A DNA stretch of 64,000 bases, taken from assembly GCA_963819845.1 (NCBI GenBank), contig CAWFXQ010000014.1, positions 299,687-363,686 on the forward strand, read 5' to 3'. A program made the translations under genes and the position numbers. The DNA comes from DATAGF01 sp963819845 (lineage in GTDB: Bacteria > Actinomycetota > Thermoleophilia > Miltoncostaeales > Miltoncostaeaceae). This document shows, piece by piece, positions 50,624 to 60,868 of the stretch. Below the pieces are notes generated by a model that did not search any database, was not told the origin of the DNA, and saw only the letters and a program-made list of their open reading frames with translations. Positions within the stretch are counted from its first letter, which is position 1. Every line of letters begins with the position of its first letter.

Positions 50624-50738
50624 AGTGGTTCTCCTGGGCGGACTGGGTCTCGGCCACTTTGCTGAATCCCCACTTGTCACCGGGCGGTGCAAGCCGCTCA
50701 GGCGGTCTTGCATGCCGGTGCCAGTCTTGCCGCCAGCC

Positions 50739-52604
50739 TTAACTAAGTTCGAGGTCCCCGAACACGTCGTCGTCGCTGGTGGAGGCGTCGTTGGCGAAGA
50801 TGGCCGTCACCAGGTCGGCGCACGCGATCCCGCCCGGCGTGAGGTAGAGGCCGCCGCCCTGGCCCAGGCCGGCGCTGCCGCCGTCCCCCGCGGCGCCACC
50901 GTCGGCCCGGTTGAGCGCGACGAGGCTGCGCAGGAGCGTGAGGCTCGGCGTGCCTTGTGGGGAGGGCCCGCCGTTGAAGACGCCGCCGCCCTGGCCGTTG
51001 CCGCCGTTGCCGCCCAAGCCGCCGGCGCCGCCGGTGGCCCGGTTCAGGACGACCGTCGAGTCGGAGAGGGTGCCGATCGACCCGTTCACGATTGATGAGG
51101 CCGCCACCACGGCCGGCCCCGCCGGTGCCGCCCAGGAGGCCGCCGCTGCCTCGGTCTCCGCCGGCGCCGCCGGTGGCCTGGTTGAAGACGAACAAACTGT
51201 CGCGGACGTCCCAATCAGAGAACGTGATTACTCAGGCCGCCCCCCTGGCCAACGCCGCCGGCGCCGCCGTTCCCGCCGCTGCCGCCGTTGCCGCCCGCGC
51301 CGCCGATCGCTTCGTTGCCGTGGAACAGGCTATCGCTGACATGAAGGGTCGCGCGGACAAGGATCCCGCCGGTCGGGTTGGAGTTGTTGATGACACCGCC
51401 CGTGCCGGGGCCGCCGGCACCGCCATTACCGCCCACGCCGCCGTTGCCACCGCGGCCGCCGAGGGACTGGTTGCCGAGAAATGTGCTGTGGCTGATCGTG
51501 AGGGTCGAGCCGGCGTTGCTGATGACGCCCCCTGCGCCACCACGGCCATTACCACCGGCCCCGCCCGTACCGCCCGTACCGCCCGTGCCGCCGAGGGCTC
51601 GGTTAGCGAGGAACGTGCAGTATGCCACGGTCATGGTCGAGGAGGCGGACGGCCCAACTAAGCTGTAGTACGCATTTTCGAGGGCGCCGGCCACGCCAAA
51701 GCCGCCGTCACCGCCCTTCTGGCCGGGCCCGCCGTCGGCCCCGTTGCCCCCGCGCCAGGTTGCCCGCGAAGGTGGTGTGCAACACCGTCGCCTGGCTGCC
51801 GCCTGAATTTTTGACGGCGCCGCCCACGGCGTTGCCTTGGATGATGACGGGACCGGCGCCGAGACTCGCGGTTGCCTGGTTGCCCGTGAAGGTGCTGTGG
51901 TCGAGCACCAGGACCGATCCGCCGTCACTCACGATGGCACCGGCCGACCCGAAGATGGTGCCGGCGGCCCGGTTCTCCGTGAAGGTGCTGTCCGTGACCA
52001 CCAGGGTGGCGCCGGAGACATTCGCGATGGCGCCGCCCTGGGCGATGGGGCCGACGGCCTGGTTGTTGTCCATGGTCACGTGGGAGAGGACGACACGGGC
52101 GCCCGTATTGAGCAGGCCCCCGCCCAGGGTGACGGGGCCGAAGGGGCCCACCACCGTGGCGTCGGTGGCCCGGCCGTTGGCGATGGTCAGGTCGCGGATC
52201 TCCACGTCGGTCGCGCTGCCGCTGACGCTGAAGACGCGGCTGGCATCGTTGCCGCTGATGGTCAAACGATTGACTCCCGGGCCGTCGAGGATCAGGTCGT
52301 CCGTGATGCTCAGCTGGCCGCTGGTCAAGGTGATGGTGCCGTCACGAGCCGCGGGGGCGAAGCGGATCAGGTCGGCGCCGGGGTTGTCGTTGGCGTCGAG
52401 GATCGCCTGCCGCAGCGATTCGGGGCCGCTGTCGGCGAGGTTCCCGACCGTGAAGGTGCTGGGGACGGTCCGGTCCTCCAGCCGTTCGACGCTCAACTGG
52501 GCGGCCATGGCCCGCTTACGGAGCCGAGTGGGATGATGTCCTTTCTCGGTGCCGGACGGCACGAGGAGGGAACGTGCGGATCGCAGCCAGGATGACATAC
52601 GCAT
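50739..52604 (-). CDS. Beta-helix repeat protein with glycine-rich C-terminus (frameshifted)
   Basis: The N-terminus contains LSVERLEDRTVPSTFTV, a leader common on planctomycete surface proteins, followed by NLADSGPESLRQAILDANDN, the CSLREA-like start of right-handed beta-helix proteins. Repeats of the form LVVTDSTFTENRAAGT / LVLDHSTFTGNQATAS follow, about every 30 residues. The last third is Gly-rich (GGTGGTGGTGGAGGNGRGGAG) with interspersed HSTFLGNQSLGG. It is probably secreted or surface-exposed; ligand unknown. Frame breaks near 51745, 51215 and 51100. Confidence 0.75.
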
Positions 52605-52749
52605 GGCAAAGACTCCTTGGGAAGACTGGTCTGCGATACAATGGAGAGACATCGTTCCCGGCGCGCAGACCGAGCGCCGGGGCGGTGCCGGGCCGGTGAG
52701 GGGCTTGCTTGGCGGTAAGGACCCCACCGGCCGCTTCTTTGCTTTCACG

Positions 52750-52772
52750 AGGACGGTTTTTCAAACCGTCCT
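52750..52772 (-). terminator. Strong hairpin downstream of the DUF1559 gene
   Basis: Perfect 10-base arms AGGACGGTTT and AAACCGTCCT with a 3-base loop, 12 bases beyond the stop of the DUF1559 gene. No clear run of T follows on the minus strand, so it is either a non-canonical terminator or an mRNA 3'-end stabiliser. It also separates this gene from the beta-helix gene downstream. Confidence 0.55.
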
Positions 52773-52783
52773 GCCAACCAATT

Positions 52784-53736
52784 TCACCAATCCGAGCCCA
52801 GCACTTCGCCGCCCGAGGGCGTCACGGCGGCCCACCAGGTGTCGCCGCTCATACTCGGGGCCAGCGTGCGGACGCTGCCGTCGGCCAGGCCAACCAGCAT
52901 GCCGCCGGCGTGAGCCGTCGCGGCCCGGGTCGGATCGCAGTTGCCCAGAAACGGAGTGGGCTGGACCTGAAATTTCGACCCGGGGCCGATGGCGTTGGGC
53001 TCGCCAAGGATCCGGCGATCGCAAACCCCGGCGTTGAACGGTTTGCCCGGAGGATTCATGGGCGGCGGCAAGTCGAGGTCCGCGGAACGCGCAGTAGGCC
53101 CACAAACTGCCGCCGTCCAGCGACATGCTGGTGCTGCTGCAGCGAGCATATTTCTCGGCATAGAGAATGGTGTTCGAAGTGCCGTCTGTGATGTCGGCCA
53201 GGCGCGTCTTGCCCTGCGGATCGCCAGGGATGGGGGAGAACACCTGGCTGTTGCCCGCGTAACAGGACGCGCCCGAACGAAACCCCATTGACCGTCACGA
53301 CGCCGCCCGGACCGACGCTGGGATCCGAAGGGCAAAGGAAGACCGGCACCGGCTGGCTGTAGACGTTGTTGTTGCCCGGACAATACATCGTGATCGGTCC
53401 AGTTGGGAATGGCACAGGGCCCAGGGCGCTGCGATAGAGGTTGTCTTGCTCGAGGTACGGCAGCAAGTGGAAAAAGTGCTGGCCCCACACGCCGCTGGCG
53501 GCAAGCGGAGTATAGCCGATGCCCGGCGGCAGATGCCCATGCGCGTCGTGATAATTGTGGGCGGCCAGGCCGAGCTGCTTGAGGTTGTTGGCGCACTTGA
53601 TCCGGTTGGCGGCCTCGCGGACCTTCTGCACCGCCGGCAACAGGAGGCCGATCAGGATGGCGATGATGGCGATGACGACCAGCAGCTCGATCAGCGTGAA
53701 GCCGCGCCGCGGGGCGGTTCTTGAGAGTGTGAGCAT
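52784..53736 (-). CDS. DUF1559 prepilin-like protein (frameshifted)
   Basis: About 315 residues. The N-terminal prepilin signal GFTLIELLVVIAIIAILIGL has the G-F-T-L-I-E cleavage/methylation site and membrane helix. VQKVREAANRIKCANNLKQL, NYHDAHGHLPPGIGY, NNVYSQPVPVFLCPSDPSVG, ITDGTSNTILYAEKYA and the C-terminal HAGGMLVGLADGSVRTLAPS are the DUF1559 signature. Such pseudopilin-like proteins are abundant in Planctomycetota; their role is not settled. Frame breaks at about 53285 and 53090. Confidence 0.9.
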
Positions 53737-53770
53737 GACTGCATCGCTTTCTGTGAGCGTAACGGGGCTG

Positions 53771-53793
53771 CGGACGGCCTGTCGGTCCGTCCG
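53771..53793 (-). terminator. Hairpin downstream of the kinase-WD40 gene
   Basis: CGGACGGCC and GGTCCGTCCG flank a 4-base loop (one-base bulge), 14 bases after the stop at 53807. It is GC-rich and well placed between the kinase-WD40 gene and the DUF1559 start. No T-run follows, so termination is inferred from position and structure only. Confidence 0.4.
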
Positions 53794-53806
53794 GCCGGCG
53801 GATTCG

Positions 53807-56800
53807 TTATCGATCAGGCACTTCTTCCAACTGCGTCACGTCCCAGACCTTGACCGTGTGATCGCGGCTTCCCGAGACCAGGCGTCTGGCCGTCGAGGCT
53901 GAACGCCAGGCTGCTGACGAGGCCGGTATGGCCGCGGAAGTTGCGGAGCAATTTTCCGGTGTGGCTGTCCCAGACCTTCACGGTGCTGTCCTCACCCGCC
54001 GAGGCGACCCACCGGCCACCGGGGTCGGGGCTGAAGGCCACGGCACAGACGTCCCCACTGTGCCCTCGGAGGGTTTTCAGCTCCTGGCCGGTCTCCACGT
54101 CCCAGATCTTGACGGTGTTCTCTTCGCCTCCCGTCACCAGGCGCCGGCCGTCCGGGCTGAACGCCACGGTCAAACCCGGGCCGCGGTTCTGCGCGTCGAG
54201 GGTGTGGCGGGCTTCTTGTTTCTCCTCCAGGCGGGTCGCGTCCCACAGTTTCACCTTCCCGTCGCCGCTCGCCGAAGCCAGGTGCCCGCCGTCGCGGCTG
54301 AACACCACTCCCCGGATCCTGCCGGTCGTGGGTGCCGAGCGTGCCGACCGTGCTGGCCGGTCTCGCGCGTCCCAGACTTGCACGGTCCCGTTCGCTCTCC
54401 CCGTGACCAGGTATCGGCCGTCGGGGCTGAACGCCACGGCGAAGTACTCCTCCGGCCCGCGCGGGAGCTCGAAGACTTCCCGTCCGGTCTGTGCGTCCCA
54501 GACCTTGACCGTAAGCAGCTCACCGTCCAGGCCGGCGGAGGCGATCCGCTGGCCGTCGGGCTGCCAGGCCACGCAGAAGACGATACCCGTGTGGCCGCTG
54601 AACTCGGACGCTCACCTGTCCGGTCTGCGCGTCCCAGACCTTGACGGGCATGCCCGCAGCCGGCCGAAGCAATCTTCTGGCCGTCGGGGCTGACCGCCAC
54701 GCTCCAGACTTCATCGCTGTGTCGCGTGAAGGTCAGGGTTTCCTGCCCCTCGTGACCCTGGAGCGGGGTCGCGTCCCAGACGCGGATGGTCCCGTCCATG
54801 CTGGCCGAGGCGAGGCGCCAGCCGTCCGGGCTGAACGCCACGCACCCGCACATGCCGGTGTGTCCGCGCAGGCCGAGCACCTCCCGGCCGGTCGTCGCGT
54901 CCCAGACGTGCACGACCTTGTCTTCGCCAGCCGAGGCGAGGCGCCGGCCGTCCGGGCTGAAGGCGACGCCCAGAACGAGTCCGCTATGCGGGAGCGTGTG
55001 GAGCAGCTCGCCGGTCGTCGTATCCCACACGTCCACGCGGCGGCCGAAGCTGGCCGTGGCCAGCCGCCCGCCGTCCGGGCTGAACGCCAGCGCGGCGACG
55101 GCACGCGAGATTCGGGGAAGGTGCGCAGCGGCTCGCCCCCTGCCTCCGGGTCCCAGAGCTTCACGCTTCCCGGCCCACTCCCGGACGCCAGGCGCCGCCC
55201 GTCGCGACTGAACGCCACGCTGATCGCACGCGGCTTTGCGTGTCCGGGGAAGGTGTGCAGGAGTTGACGGCTCCTCCAGTCCCAGACCTTCACGGCGCCG
55301 TCACTTCCCGCCGCGAGCTGTCGGCCGTCGCCGGGACTGAACGCCACGGCATACGCCGTCCCAACGTTGTGAACGGCGTCGCACGGGCCGGCGAACACCT
55401 CCTGGTCGGTCGTCAAGTCCCAGACCTTCACCTGCTGATCGGCGCCGACGGAGGCCAGGTGCTTGCCGTCGGGGTGGAACGCGACGCTGAACGACAGCGT
55501 CGGGGTGCGCGTCGGAGACGTCTGGATCACCTTGCCCGTCTTGCTGTTCCAGACCTTGACGGCCCCGTCCCCGCCCGCGGAGGCGAGGCGTTCGCCGTCG
55601 GGGCTGAACGCCAGGCTGTTGACCTCGGTCTTGTCCCGAAGGACGACCGGCTCCACCCGGCAGAGCCGCATGAGGTAATGCCATTCCCACTCGCGCAGGT
55701 CTTCCGGACACTCGTCGAGGAGCTTGAGGGCGCCGCCCAGGTTGTCCACCGACAGCTCGCGGTGGGCCAGGGTGATGCGGTGGAAGTACGCGTCACGCCG
55801 CTCGCGCTCAGCGCGTCGTCGAGGCTCGTCCGTTCGCCTGCGGTCTTTCGGTCGCTTGCTGCGCCCGCGCGATCAGGACGGTACTCGTCGCCAGTCCCGC
55901 CACCGCCAGCAGCACCGCCAGGGCCGACGACCGACGCCGTCGCCAGCGCCCGCTTGTTCCGCCGGGCGAACTTGCGGCAGCCGATACCACGCCGACGGCG
56001 GGCACGCCTGCACCGGCTCGTCGTCCAGGTAGCGCTGCACGTCCGCGGCGAAGCGCGTTGGCCGTCTCGTAGCGGCGGTTGCGGTCCTTCTCCAGGCCTT
56101 CATCACGATCCAGTCCAGCTCGCCGCGGACCAGCTGGCGTCAGCTTCGCCGGCTCGCGTCTGGCGGTTGGCCGAGATCGATGGCCGCGCGCCTGCCCGAG
56201 CGTGCTGAGCCGCGTGCTCGGCCTGGGCGGCTCCTCCTCGCGGATGATGCGGCGGATCTCGTCGTAGGCCGCCTGCTTGAACCGCTCCTTGTCGAACGGC
56301 GTCGTGCCGGTCAGCAGCTCGTACAGCAGCACGCCCAGGGAGTAGATGTCGCTGCGCGTGTCGACGTCCAGGCCGCTCATGCTCCGCCTGCTCCGGGCTC
56401 ATGTACAGCGGCGTGCCGACCATCTGGGCGAAGCCGGTGAACAGCGTCTTGTCGGTCAGCTGCTGGCCCAGCGCCTTGGCGATGCCGAAGTCGATCACCT
56501 TGACCACCGGCGTCGTCGTCGTGCAGCGTGACCAGGACGTTGGACGGCTTGAGGTCGCGGTGGATGATCCCCTTCTGGTGGGCGTGCTGCACCGCCTGGC
56601 AGACGGGGACGAACAGCTCCAGCCGCTGCCGCGGCGTCAGGTGGTTCTGGTCGCAGAACTCGGTGATCGGCACGCCCTGGACCAGCTCCATGACGAAGTA
56701 CGGGCCGGCCCGACGGCGGTGGTGCCGCCGTCGAAGACCTTGGCGATGTTGGGGTGGTCCATGAGCGCCAGGGCCTGCCGCTCGGCCTCGAAGCGGGCGA

Positions 56801-57174
56801 CCACCTGCCGCGTGTCCATGCCCGGCTTGAGGACCTTCAGGGCGACCTTGCGGCGGACCGGCTGCGTCTGCTCGGCCATGAAGACGACGCCGAAGCCGCC
56901 CTCGCCGATCTGCTCCAGCAGCTTGTACGGGCCGATGACCGTGCCGGGGCGTTCGCGTGACGGCGGCTCGTCGACGGTCGGCGGCCGGACGCGGCGGCGG
57001 GCGGTTCCAGGAAGCTGCCGGCCCGGTCGTGGCCGCGCAGCAGCGCCTCGACCGCGGCGCGCAGGTCCGGCGTCGCCGCCGCAGGCCTCGTCGAGGTACG
57101 CGGCCCGCTCCGGCGGCGGCTCGCTCCAGGGCGGCGAGGAAGATCGACTCGAGCATGGTCTCAGCTCGGGTCAT
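53807..57174 (-). CDS. Ser/Thr protein kinase with C-terminal WD40 repeats (many frameshifts)
   Basis: About 1120 residues. Residues 1-90 are helical (MLESIFLAALE). The kinase domain follows: KVALKVLKPGMDTRQVVARF with the ATP-binding Lys, IIHRDLKPSNVLV, VKVIDFGIAKALGQQLTDKT, VGTPLYMSPEQ, DIYSLGVLLYELLTGTTPFD. One membrane helix (SALAVLLAVAGLATSTVLIA) comes next, then about 14 WD40 units, each ending like DGAVKVWNSKTGK, KVKLWDATRLEE, TVKIWDVETGQEL or TVKVWDSHTGKLL. The kinase would be cytoplasmic and the propeller(s) on the other side. It is coupled to an ECF sigma factor gene, its probable regulatory partner. Frames restored by eye. Confidence 0.87.
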
Positions 57175-57831
57175 GGATCGGCTCGCCGGCGCGTGCCTCC
57201 ACGCTCAATGCGACGAATCCGGCGCGAGACGTCTCAGCGACGGAACGGAAAATTCGAGGTCGCGGCTCGTCGCCGTCGCGCAGCTCGGCGGAGCAGCCAG
57301 GCCCGGGCGTAGGCCCAGTGCCGGTCGGCGGTGCCGCGGGAGATGCCCAGGGCCTCGGCGGCCTCGCTCGACGGTCAGGCCGGCGAAGTAGCGGAGCTTG
57401 ACCAGCTCGGCCGCCGGCGGGTCGTGCGCGGCCAGCCGGTCGAGGGCCTCGTCCAGGGCGAGCAGGTCGTCGTCCGGCGCCGGCGGCGGCGAGCGTCGGC
57501 TCGTCGAGATCGACCCGCTGCCGGTCCGCCGCCGTGCTTGCTCGGCCTGCTTGCGGCGGGCGTTCTCGACGAGGATGCGGCGCATGGCCTCGGCGGCGGC
57601 GGCGAAGAAGTGGCCGCGGCTGTTCCAGTGCTGGGCTCGGCTCGCCGCCGACCAGCCGGAGGTACGCCTCGTGGACCAGGGCGGTGGCCTGGAGCGTCTG
57701 GCCGGGCTTCTCCTGGGCCAGCCTGCGCGGCGGCGAGCTTGCGCAGCTCGTCGTAGACCAGCGGCAGCAGCTCGCTCGGCGGCGTGCGGGTCGCCCTGCT
57801 CGATGGCGGAGGATGGGGTGACGTCGGACAT
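57161..57831 (-). CDS. ECF RNA polymerase sigma factor, kinase-linked (frameshifted)
   Basis: It starts MSDVTPSSAIEQGDPHAAEQ, then LPLVYDELRKLAAQRLAQEK, PGQTLQATALVHEAYLRLVG (sigma region 2), FFAAAAEAMRRILVENARRK, LDEALDRLAAHDPPAAELVK and LRYFAGLTVE (region 4). This is the ECF type commonly followed by Ser/Thr kinases in Planctomycetota; the kinase may control sigma activity by phosphorylation. The end is uncertain because of indels: stops lie at 57161 and 57234. If 57161 is right it overlaps the kinase start by 14 bases. Confidence 0.82.
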
Positions 57832-58230
57832 GCCGCCCAGCATACGCCGGAGGGCGAGCCGCGACGGAAACGTGCGCATGCCCGTCACCCACCGACGCCG
57901 CCAGATGACGACGCCGGCCAGGTGACGGGAAGTCCGGCGGCGGGATCCGCCTGGACCTACGCCGACGACCACCGCGGCCAGATGACGACCGCCATGCAAG
58001 GGCTCGTCGACCGGCACGCCGCAGGGCTCGGTCGAGTTCGCGTACGACGCCTTCGGGAAACCGCCTCGAACGAACCGAGTCAACAGCACTCGAAGCCGTC
58101 TCTCAGAGTCCGTAACCAGATGGCAACGACTAACGAAAATGGACCATTCGGCCCGCCGCAAGGCGGGACGACACGGTTAACGTTTCGTGCGTTGACGGTG
58201 ACGTCACCGCATCCTTCGGCGGGTCACCGG
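57832..58230. other. Intergenic region upstream of the sigma factor gene
   Basis: About 400 bases with no open frame that shows a family motif or ribosome site. The right part (58,080-58,200) is AT-richer (GTAACCAGATGGCAACGACT near 58,110) and probably contains the sigma factor operon promoter. I see no repeat or mobile-element end here. Confidence 0.45.
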
Positions 58231-58828
58231 TCAGGTTGCCAGACGTCTGGGCGGGCGTCGTGCCCACAACCCGGCCTGGACGTGCCGCGTCACCGCGGCA
58301 CCGAACCCGCTCAGGATCGCGGCCAGCGGGTGGCTGGTCAGGGCAATCGCCGCCACGGCGACGCCGGCCAGGACCGCCACGAGCACGGCCGCCCGGGCTC
58401 GCCGGACGGCTTCGGCTCCGGCGATCGGCCAGGATCGCGGTGTCGCGAGCGGCCCGCGATGGTCGCGACGCCGTTCGCCCTATCCACTTGGCAGCCTGGC
58501 TGACTGCACGTCCCGCGACGACCGCCGCGCGCGAGATCCCGGCCTTGACCCGCGCCAGGAACGCGTCACCCGTCCCCGGGGTGCCGGCGGTTCGCAGGAA
58601 CCGGCCGGGTCCGGGGCGATGGCCCGACGGACCAGTTCGCGGGCCGTCGGGTCGGCCAGCACCTCGACGAGCAGGTCCTTGAGTGCGGCCCGCGTCCCAT
58701 CCCGGACGGCGTCTGCGCACCGCCTCGTTGAGTCCGTTGGCCAGGCCATCCAGGATCCCGTCCAGCCGGTCGATTTGATCGCCCAGTTGTTTGCGGGGTG
58801 GACGGCCATTCACGCTCGCATTCGACAT
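58231..58828 (-). CDS. Unknown protein with helical N-terminus and membrane-like C-terminus (frameshifted)
   Basis: About 198 residues: MSNASVNGRPPRKQLGDQID then RLDGILDGLANGLNEAVADA and VRDGTRAALKDLLVEVLADP (amphipathic helices), AFLARVKAGISRAAVVAGRA, and a C-terminal hydrophobic stretch that in the repaired frame reads VLVAVLAGVAVAAIALTSHP. The product looks like a membrane-associated helical protein. I do not recognise the family. It lies next to two further unknown genes on the same strand, downstream of the integrase-metallopeptidase block. Confidence 0.5.
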
Positions 58829-58948
58829 GTCGGTCCTCCAGTTCGGGGAAACCAGGTCGATGTGATCGGGGTAGGAGTGCCCGGCTGTCGACCCGCGATC
58901 CAAAGGATTCCGAGGGCTGGTACGGGCCACGGCGGATAACGCACTGGT

Positions 58949-59485
58949 TTATCGCGGCCGAGCTTCGTGCGCGTGGCCGAGCGGCGCTACCGACCGCCAT
59001 GAGTTCGCCGGCGGCTGCCAGCGCCGCGGCCACCGCCCGAGCGAGCGGTCCGCCGGCCCAGGCGGCGACACCGGCCGCCAGCCCAGCCCGACGCCCGCCC
59101 ATCCCGGGGGCTCCGCGGCCAACCCAGAACCGTGCGGCGGCCGCGGCGATCGCCGCGGCCTCGGCGAAGCGTCCAACCGGTCCGGTCGGACGGAGCACGG
59201 CATCGCAACCGGGACGGGCACCGGCGCCTTGCCGGATCGGACGTGGCTCCTCGTCCGCCTCGTCCCATGGGTCCGCTTCTTCAGTGAATGAGCGGCCCGC
59301 AGGCGGCTGGTCATCCGATTCGAAGACGGGTCGACCGCCGGCGAGCGCCAGGACGTCGCGACGGCGTCGCCGACTGCCCGAGCCAGTTCCGAGGCGACGG
59401 CCCGGCGCACCCGCACCCGCAGGTCGATGAGCGCATCGGCCAGTTGTCGGACCCGGGTGGCGAGGTACTCGATGCCCTGGCTCAT
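58949..59485 (-). CDS. Unknown protein with Ala-rich hydrophobic C-terminus (frameshifted)
   Basis: It begins MSQGIEYLATRVRQLADALI then DLRVRVRRAVASELARAVGD (amphipathic helix). A Pro/Asp/Glu-rich linker follows (DDQPPAGRSFTEEADPWDEA), then an Ala-rich hydrophobic region (AEAAAIAAAAARFWVGRG, AGLAAGVAAWAGGPLARAVA, AAALAAAGELMAVG) that could form two or three membrane helices. GGGGGGCGAGCG precedes ATG 59485. Family unknown. Its architecture (helical head, membrane tail) parallels the protein at 58231-58828, so the two may act as a pair. Confidence 0.5.
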   Translation of the reverse strand: MSQGIEYLATRVRQLADALIDLRVRVRRAVASELARAVGDAVATSWRSPAVDPSSNRMTSRLRAAHSLKKRTHGTRRTRSHVRSGKAPVPVPVAMPCSVRPDRLDASPRPRRSPRPPHGSGLAAEPPGWAGVGLGWRPVSPPGPADRSLGRWPRRWQPPANSWRSVAPLGHAHEARPR

Positions 59486-59532
59486 CGCTCGCCCCCCGGG
59501 CCGAGGTTGAGGGCTCGGAGACTCGACCATAC

Positions 59533-59721
59533 CTACTTGAGGGCCTTCTGCTCCTTCTCCGCGCCTTGAGGGCCGAGACCAGGCGCGGCTGGCTCGACTC
59601 GCGGCCTCGGCTCAAGGCCGTGCCGAATGGCCTTCTCGGCTTCGGCCAGAAGTCCGGCGAATCCTCGGCGGGCACCTCGGGCCGGTCGGGGAGTCGCGTG
59701 GCCGTTCGGTCCAGGTTTCAT
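59533..59721 (-). CDS. Small basic protein of unknown function
   Basis: 62 residues: MKPGPNGHATPRPARGARRG, FAGLLAEAEKAIRHGLEPRP, ending GPQGAEKEQKALK. Basic and Pro-rich at the N-terminus with one helix in the middle. AAGGAGGA seven bases before ATG 59721 is a very strong ribosome site, which supports a real gene. It starts 15 bases after the stop of the sliding-clamp-like gene and so is probably co-transcribed with it. Confidence 0.55.
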   Translation of the reverse strand: MKPGPNGHATPRPARGARRGFAGLLAEAEKAIRHGLEPRPRVEPAAPGLGPQGAEKEQKALK

Positions 59722-59735
59722 CTGGTTGTCCTCCT

Positions 59736-60851
59736 TCACAGGGATGGGGACAGAGTTGTCGGGCGAACTGGAGCGGGCTGTGGTCGGCGTCGGGGGAGAC
59801 GGGGCCGGCGACTCGCGGGCGACGACCAGATACGTCCGCTCGCCACTGGCCGCCACCAGCGGTTTCTCGGGCCCCGCAATCCGCAGTGTCCGCAGCCCGA
59901 GCGCCAGCGCCCGCCGCAGGTGCGCCTGGTCGACCGACACCCGAACTGGGGGTCCGGAGACGATCGAGCCCGGTAAGGGAACCTCCTCGTTCGCTGCCTC
60001 GCGAACAACGAACCCACGCTCGCCGCTCGCATCGAGCGTGACCCCGTGGTCGTCGTCGGCCCTGTTCGCGTCGGGAGTCGCGCGAGCAGCGCCTCGGCGT
60101 CGGCTTCCGCGATCACGACGGTCGTCGGCCGCAGGGCGCCGGGGATGGCCCCGGCGACATCCGGGAACCGGCTGTCGCTGTCGATCCGCAGCCACACGGT
60201 CCACGGGCCAGCCGTCACCACCAGGTGCGTCGCAGTCCGGCCGACGCGGACCGGGTGTCCCGCGAGATCCTTCGTCCCGAACACCGGGATCGCCGGGACC
60301 AGCACGTCATCCGGAAACGGGAAGCGGAACCCGCCCTGGATCAGCGCCTGGTGGCCGTCGGTGGCGACGAGTTGGCCGGCCTTGCCCCGGACCTGGAGAC
60401 GATGCAGGGCGTATTTCCCCGCCTCGCGGGCAGCGGTGCGGCCCGCCTCGTGCAGGGCGACCAGGAACTCACCCGGCAGTTCGGACCACCGGGCCGGCCG
60501 GAGGAGTGCCGCCGGGCCCGGGTCACTGGCGCCGAACGACGCCTCCCGGGACTCGACACCCTCGGTCCAACGGGCCGTGCCCTTGTCCCCGTCAACGCTG
60601 AACGAGACTGGCTCGTCATCGGGTCCCTCGGCTGCCGCCAGCACCGACAGCGGGACGACGAGCCGACCCTCGCCCGACCCGGCGCCCGTTGCGTATTCGA
60701 GGGCCGCTTCCCCCAGGGCGAGGTACAGAGTGACCTGGCCCTCCCGGGCAGCGAGAACCACAGGCGGGTCGGGTCCCTTGGGACGACTGGTCGAACACCT
60801 TCGAGCAATCACCCGGAACCGCCGGGCGACCGAACGTGGGATGGTCAGCAA
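59736..60851 (-). CDS. Sliding-clamp-like (DnaN-like) protein (frameshifted)
   Basis: About 371 residues. Segments such as ALEYATGAGSGEGRLVVPLS (first clamp-type domain), KYALHRLQVRGKAGQLVATD then GHQALIQGGF (second domain, the T-D-x-x-x-x hallmark of DnaN), SDSRFPDVAGAIPGA, VSVDQAHLRRALALGLRTLR and ERTYLVVA resemble DNA polymerase III beta clamps, though much diverged. AGGAGG precedes TTG 60851, the best start. It lies in an integrated element rather than beside dnaA or recF, so it is probably an element-encoded clamp or clamp decoy. One frame break near 60050. Confidence 0.65.
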   Translation of the reverse strand: MLTIPRSVARRFRVIARRCSTSRPKGPDPPVVLAAREGQVTLYLALGEAALEYATGAGSGEGRLVVPLSVLAAAEGPDDEPVSFSVDGDKGTARWTEGVESREASFGASDPGPAALLRPARWSELPGEFLVALHEAGRTAAREAGKYALHRLQVRGKAGQLVATDGHQALIQGGFRFPFPDDVLVPAIPVFGTKDLAGHPVRVGRTATHLVVTAGPWTVWLRIDSDSRFPDVAGAIPGALRPTTVVIAEADAEALLARLPTRTGPTTTTGSRSMRAASVGSLFARQRTRRFPYRARSSPDPQFGCRSTRRTCGGRWRSGCGHCGLRGPRNRWWRPVASGRIWSSPASRRPRLPRRRPQPAPVRPTTLSPSL

Positions 60852-60868
60852 ACAACACCTCCTTTCCG

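Noticed and set aside
50743..52600. Tandem DNA repeats of GCCGCC type read as a CRISPR or VNTR
   Set aside because: The repeats are codon-level Gly-Gly repeats of the beta-helix protein; there are no constant repeat/spacer units.
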